Assembly: GCA_021107835.1 (NCBI GenBank)
Contig: JAIOSD010000041.1
Span: forward strand, 1-24,625
Source: an archaeon
GTDB taxonomy: Archaea; Nanobdellota; Nanobdellia; SCGC-AAA011-G17; PNOQ01
DNA: 24,625 nucleotides
Direction of reading: 5' to 3'
Each line of letters begins with the position of its first letter. Within the stretch, counting starts at the first letter, position 1. The notes under the pieces are model-generated. The model did not search any database and was not told the origin of the DNA. It saw nothing but the letters and a program-made list of their open reading frames with translations. The translations under genes and the position numbers were made by a program. Positions 12,992 to 19,350 of the stretch are shown piece by piece.

Positions 12992-13056
12992 GACATTATT
13001 ATGACATTATCTTGACATTTGTCAGTAAAATGTCATTATCTTGTCGGTATTATGTC
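12992..13056. repeat. cluster of GACA/TGTC half-sites upstream of the surface operon
   Basis: GACATTAT (12992), GACATTATCTT (13003), the palindrome GACATTTGTC (13014-13023), TGTCATTATCTTGTC (13031-13045) and ATTATGTC (13049-13056) lie within 65 bases, between two divergent TATA boxes. CATTATCTTG occurs twice in the same orientation. This is a likely multi-site regulator binding region controlling the surface operon, the divergent island or both. Confidence 0.6.
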
Positions 13057-13062
13057 TTTAAG

Positions 13063-13070
13063 TTTATATA
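13063..13070 (+). promoter_or_regulatory. TATA box for the surface-protein operon
   Basis: TTTATATA immediately after the GACA/TGTC cluster and 61-68 bases before the start at 13131. A clean TATA box at the head of a nine-gene run suggests the main late or structural promoter. Confidence 0.6.
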
Positions 13071-13130
13071 GTGAGAAATTAATTTTTTAACCAAAAGTCT
13101 TGTTTTTTTAGCAAGATGGAGGAAAAAAAT

Positions 13131-14066
13131 ATGAAAAAGAAAGCACAAACAGGTGGCTTGGTAATTGGTTTAGTTATAGCTGCCTTAGTTATATATACAT
13201 TAGGTGCAGTATTTGGTGTGTTTCCAGCACCTAAGTTGGGAAATATAGGAGATACAGAAGGTCCATGGGATGAAAAATTGGTAGATTTTACCGTCATTAC
13301 GACAGATAGATTTGCAGGTAGTGATGAAAGTGCTACAGTAAAGGTTTATGATGATAAACCAGAAGATTGGGATAACCCAAGAGGAGATTTCTCTGATGCT
13401 GCATTATACACAAGTTATACTGCATCAAGTGGTGTTGTAACCATTAACAAAGAATATCCTGGCCATTATTACTTAGTTGGAACTGTATCAGGAAGTAACA
13501 CTGAATTTTTAGAAATTGATATTCCAAATGGAGATGGACTTGGAGAATTGTATGATTACAACCAAGAACCTGATGGTGATATTATGGATTTTTCAGCAGT
13601 TGGATCATCAACAGATGAGGACTATGCCTTTACATTAACAAATGGCACTGACCAAACTGTTAAAGATACAATAAGTTTAACACTTGATGATGACACAGAA
13701 TTAAGAGGATGGAAAGTTATTGTTACAGATACAGAAGGGTTCTCTATTGATGCAAATGGTGACGGAACTTATGATGAAGGTATCAAAAAATATGAAGTTA
13801 TAGTTTGTGGTATCTCAAAAATAATCTTTGAACCTGCAAAAGGAACTGACTTGTTTGATAGCAATGATGAATACACTTTTGAAATTCAATCTTGTAAAGT
13901 CCAAGATGGTGATGACCTTAATGTAAAAGTTGAGATTAAAGCTAATACTGGAGATTACACAGGTGCAAATGACGAAGTTTGGGGAGAAGGAGAAGGTGTC
14001 TTGTCTTATGTCAAAGTTTATGACAAAGAAGGTAACCTGTTCTCAACAACAGACGTTACAGCTTAA
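13131..14066 (+). CDS. prepilin-like secreted protein, candidate major structural protein
   Basis: 311 residues. KKKAQTGG followed by a hydrophobic helix (about 9-28) matches the archaeal class III signal rule, with cleavage expected between Ala and Gln, so the protein may be processed like archaeal pilins and anchored or assembled through its helix. The rest is acidic, Asp/Gly/Thr-rich and beta-like, with an EF-hand-like loop DANGDGTYDEG near 208-218 that may bind calcium. The start at 13131 has GGAGG at proper distance; ATG at 13116 overlaps that site. It is first in the operon, with a clear TATA box and followed directly by a T-tract, which suggests high, separate expression. Capsid, pilus or S-layer roles are all open. 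Confidence 0.8.
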   Translation: MKKKAQTGGLVIGLVIAALVIYTLGAVFGVFPAPKLGNIGDTEGPWDEKLVDFTVITTDRFAGSDESATVKVYDDKPEDWDNPRGDFSDAALYTSYTASSGVVTINKEYPGHYYLVGTVSGSNTEFLEIDIPNGDGLGELYDYNQEPDGDIMDFSAVGSSTDEDYAFTLTNGTDQTVKDTISLTLDDDTELRGWKVIVTDTEGFSIDANGDGTYDEGIKKYEVIVCGISKIIFEPAKGTDLFDSNDEYTFEIQSCKVQDGDDLNVKVEIKANTGDYTGANDEVWGEGEGVLSYVKVYDKEGNLFSTTDVTA

Positions 14067-14094
14067 ACTTTTTTTTATTTTTTTTTAATTTTTT
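14067..14094 (+). terminator. T-tract terminator/attenuator after the first surface gene
   Basis: Runs of 8, 9 and 6 T follow the stop codon without a hairpin, the form used by archaeal RNA polymerase. Partial termination here would make the first gene the most expressed. Confidence 0.55.
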
Positions 14095-14109
14095 CGGAGG
14101 TTTAAGTTA

Positions 14110-14895
14110 ATGAAATCTACATTAAAAGATAAAGAGTGGGGTATAGTTATCTCTGTATTAGCCACTATCACATTCATAATCATATTATTCTCACAATCAA
14201 CAGGGTTGATTTCACAAAATTATTATCAAATATTCTTTTATTTGTCACTTGGTGTTGTTGTTTTAGCATGGTTAATTATCTTTTTTATTGAAAGAAGTAA
14301 AAAAGCTGACCAGATATTCTTTTTTAATCAGAAAACTCATTTTAAGTTTTTTAATAACTTTCCTGTTAGAATATTAGTTGGATTAATTCTTGCATTTATA
14401 TTCTCAATAAGTGCCTTTGGTCTTGGTTCACCTATTATTGACTTACCACAACCATTCAACCAGGAAGCTTTTGCAGTTGTTTCTGGCACAAGTTCAGAGA
14501 TTTATTTTAATTTAATGTTTAAAGCATGGATACCTGGTATATTTGAAGAATTAGGTATATTCTTGTTTGTTTGTCTTATATCTTACTTGATTATTAATGG
14601 TTTTAATCTGAAAAGACCATCACAGCTTATCTTTGCTTATTTAATATCATCTGGGATTGGATCTATTATTCTTACGATTGCACATAGATTGGCTTATGGT
14701 TCTGATGTTGGTGCATACATAGGAATATTCTTGTTTGAAACAATAGTTCAGTTTTCTAATCAATTAACAGGTGGTTTCATCTCATGGATACCTCATTTTA
14801 TTCATAATGGGGTTGTTAGTCTTAATTTTTTAATGGGTTTTAGCATTGGAGGAGTTGCTCTTTTGTTATTGCCAATATGGAGGAAAAAAAAATGA
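14110..14895 (+). CDS. polytopic membrane protein with protease-like residues
   Basis: 261 residues with about seven membrane helices. Membrane-embedded polar residues stand out: Glu146-Glu147 (IFEELG), His192 (IAHRLAY) and His229/His232-Asn233 (PHFIHN). A Glu pair and two separate His in helices is the ligand layout of CPBP/PrsW-type intramembrane metalloproteases, but the EExxxR Arg is absent, so this is only a possible match. It follows a prepilin-like gene and could process or assemble its product. GGAGGTTTAAG precedes the ATG. It ends in an ATGA overlap with the next gene. Confidence 0.72.
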   Translation: MKSTLKDKEWGIVISVLATITFIIILFSQSTGLISQNYYQIFFYLSLGVVVLAWLIIFFIERSKKADQIFFFNQKTHFKFFNNFPVRILVGLILAFIFSISAFGLGSPIIDLPQPFNQEAFAVVSGTSSEIYFNLMFKAWIPGIFEELGIFLFVCLISYLIINGFNLKRPSQLIFAYLISSGIGSIILTIAHRLAYGSDVGAYIGIFLFETIVQFSNQLTGGFISWIPHFIHNGVVSLNFLMGFSIGGVALLLLPIWRKKK

Positions 14896-15092
14896 AAGGG
14901 TTTTTTGGTAGTGTAATCTTAATCATGGGTTTAATCATACTTGTTAGTATTATAGATTTATTTGCCAATAGCATCAGTTTAATACCTGTTCTTGGTGATG
15001 TTCTTGAAACTATGAGTGAAACTATATTAGAATTTATACAAATAGTGTTAGCATCTTTGCTTGGTGTAATGGCTATTAAGAAAAAGAAGTAG
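14892..15092 (+). CDS. two-helix small hydrophobic protein
   Basis: 66 residues. Helices at about 3-24 (FFGSVILIMGLIILVSIID) and 46-60 (FIQIVLASLLGVMAI) are joined by an acidic amphipathic stretch (VLGDVLETMSETI), with a KKKK tail. The start at 14892 follows GGAGGAAAAAA and overlaps the previous stop. Short two-helix hydrophobic proteins form the shell of spindle-shaped archaeal viruses, so this and the 106-residue gene at 16492 are candidates for virion membrane proteins; the similarity is of type, not sequence. Confidence 0.72.
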   Translation: MKGFFGSVILIMGLIILVSIIDLFANSISLIPVLGDVLETMSETILEFIQIVLASLLGVMAIKKKK

Positions 15093-15105
15093 GAGGAAAA
15101 ACAAA

Positions 15106-15555
15106 ATGGGAAAATCAAAATTAGGAATTGTTGGAATTATATTTATTGTACTTGGAATTATTGCAGTAGTTTTAATTGCTGGTGAATTAATACCTGCAAA
15201 GATACCTTCAAATCCAAATAATCCAGATGAACTTAAATATGATTTAATATGTAACATAAAACTAAAAAATCCTTTATTAAAAGATGTTGAGATTATTGGA
15301 ACAGAATGTAATTGGAAAAAATCCTCATTATTTAGTTTATATTCTATATTTACTGATAAAGGAAATTTAAGATTAGAAGCTGAAAATAAAGTTGCTTCAT
15401 TAAACATTGAATTATCAGAAGGTGCAAGTTGGGAGTATAAGTTACGATTAACTAAATTAAGTTATGGAGAAACTCCTGTTATTGTTAGTTTTCTTGATGA
15501 AAAAAATAAAGTTGTTGCTACAAAAACTATAAGTGTCAATATAGGTGGAGGTTAA
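15106..15555 (+). CDS. N-terminally anchored surface protein
   Basis: 149 residues. One membrane helix (about 6-26, LGIVGIIFIVLGIIAVVLIAG) is followed by a beta-rich external domain with two Cys (about 49 and 68) that can form a disulfide, ending in ISVNIGGG. The layout suggests an immunoglobulin-like sandwich. AGGAGGAAAAAC precedes the ATG. It sits among similar anchored proteins, so it is probably part of the same envelope assembly. Confidence 0.75.
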   Translation: MGKSKLGIVGIIFIVLGIIAVVLIAGELIPAKIPSNPNNPDELKYDLICNIKLKNPLLKDVEIIGTECNWKKSSLFSLYSIFTDKGNLRLEAENKVASLNIELSEGASWEYKLRLTKLSYGETPVIVSFLDEKNKVVATKTISVNIGGG

Positions 15556-15557
15556 AG

Positions 15558-16475
15558 ATGAAAAAAATTGTATTTGTTTTAATGATGATATTAAGTTTAA
15601 GCTTGGTGTCTGCTCTTGATTATTGGCATGGAGATACTTGTGATAGAAATGATGGTGTTGATGCACTTGCAGAGTTTGACAAAGGATGGCTTGAAGGTGC
15701 AAAGAAAGTTGAACACTATGATTGGGTTGATTATGATGTATATGTTCAAGCCAAAGAAACAGGTGTTGTTATCTGTGAAGTTGGATTTTATGAAAAAAAT
15801 GTAGTTAATTCGTGGCATCCTGGTTTGTTTAGCATAGGTGTTTCTGACGCATCTACAGGAAATTGTGTTGATGGTCAAACATTTATCCAAACAAAAGCAT
15901 TCTATATGCAAGAAGGACAAACTGAAAAAGTTAGTTATAGAATTTATGTAGATCCACGATTTGATGAAGAAAAAGATTATGTTGCTCATGTAAGTTGTTT
16001 TAATCATTGTTACACTTGCAATCCTGACGATTTTGAAAATTATGGGTGGGATTTATGGGATATAAAAATAACAGATGAAGGAACTGATGCAACACAATGT
16101 GATAACTACTTAATAGATGGAAAAGAAAGTGATTTTGATTGTGGTGGAGAATGTTCTGGTTGTTTATATGGTCAAAGATGTGTATTAGATAGTGATTGTT
16201 TGAGTGGAAATTGTGGAAGTGATTTTCTTTGTAATGCTGATAGTAGTTCAGATTGTCCAAGTGGAACTAATTTCTGTGATAATGGTGAATGTAGAAACGT
16301 TTGTCCAGAAGATGAACCAGATGCACAAACTTGTCCATTAGGAACAGTATTATGTGAAGATGGTGAATGCAGAGAAGATTGTGATTTACCTTCTTTAAAA
16401 GATTTTTTGATACTTGGTGGAATAATTGCTGCAATAATTGTTGTAGTCGGAGGAATAGTCTTATCTAAAAAATAA
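15558..16475 (+). CDS. Cys-rich bitopic surface protein (DPANN-type motif)
   Basis: 305 residues. A Sec-type signal peptide (MKKIVFVLMMILSLSLVSA, cleavage near 19) leads a beta-rich domain of about 150 residues. The Cys-rich region includes DGKESDFDCGG and CVLDSDCLSGNC, then two tandem copies of a CP-GT-C-DGECR unit. A C-terminal membrane helix (about 282-302) with a KK tail anchors it. The DGxESDxDCGG/DCxSGxC motif is frequent in DPANN surface proteins, which is one basis for the host call. GGAGGTTAAAG precedes the ATG. Probably a spike or adhesion protein. Confidence 0.8.
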   Translation: MKKIVFVLMMILSLSLVSALDYWHGDTCDRNDGVDALAEFDKGWLEGAKKVEHYDWVDYDVYVQAKETGVVICEVGFYEKNVVNSWHPGLFSIGVSDASTGNCVDGQTFIQTKAFYMQEGQTEKVSYRIYVDPRFDEEKDYVAHVSCFNHCYTCNPDDFENYGWDLWDIKITDEGTDATQCDNYLIDGKESDFDCGGECSGCLYGQRCVLDSDCLSGNCGSDFLCNADSSSDCPSGTNFCDNGECRNVCPEDEPDAQTCPLGTVLCEDGECREDCDLPSLKDFLILGGIIAAIIVVVGGIVLSKK

Positions 16476-16491
16476 GCAGGAGGAAAAACAA

Positions 16492-16812
16492 ATGAAAAAT
16501 ATGTTAAAAAAAATGAGAGAGAGAGGTTCATGGTGGATGGCTTTATTGTTCATCTTGGTTGGATTAATCTTAAATCAAATAAGTGGAAACTTAGGATTTG
16601 AGTTCTCTTTAGGAATAATTTGGGTATTAGTCGGTTTTTTAATATTATCAGTTCTGGTTTCATTGTTAATCAGATTAGTTGATATTAAAGCAGAGAAACA
16701 AGTAAAGGATTATCTAAGTCTTGTCAGTTGGGTGTATATTGTATTAGTTGCAACATCATTGGTTACGCCTTTGGCATTATGGGTGAACACTATGCTTCGA
16801 GGACTTTTTTAA
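16492..16812 (+). CDS. three-helix small membrane protein
   Basis: 106 residues. A basic N-terminus (MKNMLKKMRERG) is followed by helices at about 14-32, 37-63 and 77-97. The layout recalls the small integral membrane proteins that line pleomorphic archaeal virions, by topology only. AGGAGGAAAAAC precedes the ATG, and a T-tract follows the stop, so it may close a transcription unit. Confidence 0.72.
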   Translation: MKNMLKKMRERGSWWMALLFILVGLILNQISGNLGFEFSLGIIWVLVGFLILSVLVSLLIRLVDIKAEKQVKDYLSLVSWVYIVLVATSLVTPLALWVNTMLRGLF

Positions 16813-16830
16813 TTTTTTTTTATTTTTTTT
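16813..16830 (+). terminator. T-tract terminator/attenuator
   Basis: Two runs of eight T follow the stop of the three-helix protein. Like the tract at 14067 it has no hairpin and probably lowers read-through into the last three surface genes. Confidence 0.5.
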
Positions 16831-16853
16831 ATTAGATTTTGGAGGAAAATGAA

Positions 16854-17633
16854 ATGAAAGAAAAAAACTTACTTATATTCACAAGTTTAGTTGTTGTTAT
16901 AGTAGCAGTATTATTTTTTACAGATTTAGGAAGTATTGTAGTCGGAGATGCTTTTATAAATAATTATGATACAGAATTGGAAAAAACTATTATTAATTAT
17001 AATGAGGATTTAAAGGTTAATCACGATTTTAGTTTAGTTGTATATGGAGGAAATAAATTAAATCAACATGGGATGGCTTTTTATTATATAGATGATGTTT
17101 TTATTCAAGCAAATGGATTGTGGTTAGATGGTAGGGAAAATTATGTTTTAAGAACTCATTCGATAGATACAACAGGAATAAAAAAAGGTGTTCATACATT
17201 AAAAGTTGTTACAAAGTTTGCTAAAAGAGATGAATTTGGAACATCTACATATAGTAGAATTTGTCCTGGTTACAATCAGAAATTAACTGCAAAATTTACA
17301 GAGGATGCTTCTATACACTTTTATAGTGGAATTCCATGTGAATATGTAGAGTTTTATAATTTAAGACCTGAAGGTTATTTTTTCCAAATAAGATTAAAAA
17401 CACCTATAAGTGATTTTTCTAATGAGTTCATAGTATTAGGAACAGGATCAAGAATTGACAAACAAGATTTAATCTTTTGTGTTGATAGCTGTGATGCAGG
17501 GGATATTGATGATGAAATTGATAAAAATATTATCATTGAGGAAAATCCTGATGATGTTAATAACCCAAGTATAACTAAATGTGGTTACTTTTGCAGGATG
17601 TGGAATTGGTTTTTAAGATTATTTAGAAGTTAA
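16854..17633 (+). CDS. N-anchored surface protein with amphipathic C-terminus
   Basis: 259 residues. A membrane helix near the N-terminus (NLLIFTSLVVVIVAVLFF, about 5-22) is followed by a mainly beta external domain. Cys pairs occur in the middle and near the end (FCVDSCDAG, CGYFC), then an aromatic and basic end, RMWNWFLRLFRS, that could lie on a membrane surface. The start at 16854 is set by GGAGG eight bases before it; the upstream TTG frame includes the ribosome site. Unknown family; an envelope or membrane-interaction role is inferred from neighbours. Confidence 0.74.
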   Translation: MKEKNLLIFTSLVVVIVAVLFFTDLGSIVVGDAFINNYDTELEKTIINYNEDLKVNHDFSLVVYGGNKLNQHGMAFYYIDDVFIQANGLWLDGRENYVLRTHSIDTTGIKKGVHTLKVVTKFAKRDEFGTSTYSRICPGYNQKLTAKFTEDASIHFYSGIPCEYVEFYNLRPEGYFFQIRLKTPISDFSNEFIVLGTGSRIDKQDLIFCVDSCDAGDIDDEIDKNIIIEENPDDVNNPSITKCGYFCRMWNWFLRLFRS

Positions 17634-17644
17634 AGGGTGGAGTA

Positions 17645-19333
17645 ATGAAAGGAAAAGCTGTATGGTTTTTTTTAATTTGTATTGTATTAAGTAGTTTTAC
17701 CTTTGCTATTACTTCAAACACAAATGAATTTGATGATGGTGGTTCTCTTTTCAATATTACTTCTAACTATACTGGTTATCTTACAATACCTCTCAATTCA
17801 AGCATTAGTGAAGCTAATGTAACAATTAGTGGGTTTAATGTTAGTATTCTTGATGATGAAGTTGATGATGGTGGTGGAGGTGGAACAGATATTAGCCAAT
17901 GTGCTATTCAACCATTCATAGCAAATTTGTCAAGAATTTCAAAAATAGCAATAAGATTGTATAATGAGGATCTTGTAGAAAGAACAGAAAATATAACAAT
18001 TACTATCAGAGCAAGTTTAAATGGAACTGCTTTAAGTAATATTACAAAAGAAATTACTTGGTCTACTCTTAGAAGTTGGCATGATATTAATATCCCTGAT
18101 TTAACTGTCAATGTTTTTTCAACATATTATTTATTTATGGAATGTAGAGCTTGTGATTGGTCAGATACTAAATATGGTTTTCTTTATGATTTAAATACTG
18201 ATTATGATGAAGGATATATGTATTTTGATGGAAACCAAGATTGTAATTCTCCTTCAAGTGTTTTTAATGGTGATTATAATTTTAGAATTTATTATCAGAG
18301 TTATCCTGAAAATGTTAATATTTCTGTTAATGGAACTAATGTGTTTTCACTTCCTGGTAATTTAACAGGAATAAATAGAAGTATTGATTTAAGCACTGCT
18401 CTTGAAAGTTGTAATGAATATGAAAGTGTTTGTCCTGTAAAATTTTCAGCAGAAAAGTTTGGAACTTTAGAAATAAGTGATTTGTTTGTTGAATATAGCC
18501 AAACTAATTATGCTATCTTAGACATTATAGATCCTGCTGAAATTACTGCTTCAATTAATTCTGGCCAGAATGTTGTTCAAACCAATATTAACATAACTAA
18601 TACAGGAAATTATAATGCAAGTAGTTTAAGTTTTGTTACTGTTTCAACAGGAGGGATACCTAACTATAATTCAAGCATTTCATGGGTTTGTTCTGATAAT
18701 ACCATTATTAATAGTTCTTCAATATTATGTAATGTTACTTTCTCAAATTTAGTGCAAAACCCTGAACCTGATGAAAAGTTAAAGATTAGATCCATTGGTT
18801 CAGATAATAATGATGTTATCTTTTCTCCTGGCATTGATGTTGATATTACAGTTACAACTTCCTCAACAGGTAGCAGTGGTAGTGGTAGTGGTTATGCAGG
18901 AACTTGTAATTGGAAGGTTTATTCACCTGCCAATAGAGTTATTTCCATGCTCGGTTGGTATGGCTATAAATCACCAGAAAAAAGGTTTCAGATATTTAAC
19001 AATGAAAGTCATAAGGTTAGTTTTAATTATAGATTAGAAGGGTTATCTTGTCAATTAAGTAAAGAAACACAATCTATTGAAGGAAACTCTTTTGCATATA
19101 ACACTATAACTTGCGATTATCCAAAAGAACATGATAGTGGTATTATTATTATTGATGGTGATGGTTGTTCTCAACAGATTAATGTTGAATTAAATGGTGA
19201 TAGTGTTCTTGGTTTTGTTGGTATATTTTTGTTTGGTTCTGCTTATCCTGGTTTTTTAGGTCTTATTGTTGCTTTTATCTTATGGTTATTAGTTTTTGTC
19301 ATACTTTTTGTTTTGTTTAAAATCTTAGAATAG
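17645..19333 (+). CDS. large glycoprotein-like surface protein
   Basis: 562 residues. A signal peptide (GKAVWFFLICIVLSSFTFA) precedes a beta-rich ectodomain with very many N-glycosylation sequons (for example NISVNGTN). The part around 290-400 (ASINSGQNVVQTNINITNTG) resembles a CARDB/immunoglobulin-like domain. A Ser/Gly linker (SSTGSSGSGSGYAG) near 403-416 leads to a Cys-containing domain, and a C-terminal membrane helix (about 538-560) anchors it. The form, with signal, long ectodomain and C-terminal anchor, is that of spike proteins of enveloped archaeal viruses, but also of host surface proteins. A Gly/Asp stretch (DDEVDDGGGGG) lies near 70-80. Confidence 0.8.
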   Translation: MKGKAVWFFLICIVLSSFTFAITSNTNEFDDGGSLFNITSNYTGYLTIPLNSSISEANVTISGFNVSILDDEVDDGGGGGTDISQCAIQPFIANLSRISKIAIRLYNEDLVERTENITITIRASLNGTALSNITKEITWSTLRSWHDINIPDLTVNVFSTYYLFMECRACDWSDTKYGFLYDLNTDYDEGYMYFDGNQDCNSPSSVFNGDYNFRIYYQSYPENVNISVNGTNVFSLPGNLTGINRSIDLSTALESCNEYESVCPVKFSAEKFGTLEISDLFVEYSQTNYAILDIIDPAEITASINSGQNVVQTNINITNTGNYNASSLSFVTVSTGGIPNYNSSISWVCSDNTIINSSSILCNVTFSNLVQNPEPDEKLKIRSIGSDNNDVIFSPGIDVDITVTTSSTGSSGSGSGYAGTCNWKVYSPANRVISMLGWYGYKSPEKRFQIFNNESHKVSFNYRLEGLSCQLSKETQSIEGNSFAYNTITCDYPKEHDSGIIIIDGDGCSQQINVELNGDSVLGFVGIFLFGSAYPGFLGLIVAFILWLLVFVILFVLFKILE

Positions 19334-19350
19334 GTGTTAGGGTGGTGAAT

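Noticed and set aside
13012..13045. TTGACA as a bacterial -35 element
   Set aside because: No TATAAT lies 16-18 bases downstream; the hexamer is one of the GACA repeats.
15048..16531. Several long minus-strand frames opposite the surface genes
   Set aside because: They are mirror frames of AT-rich real genes, with His/Asn/Ile-biased composition and no ribosome sites.
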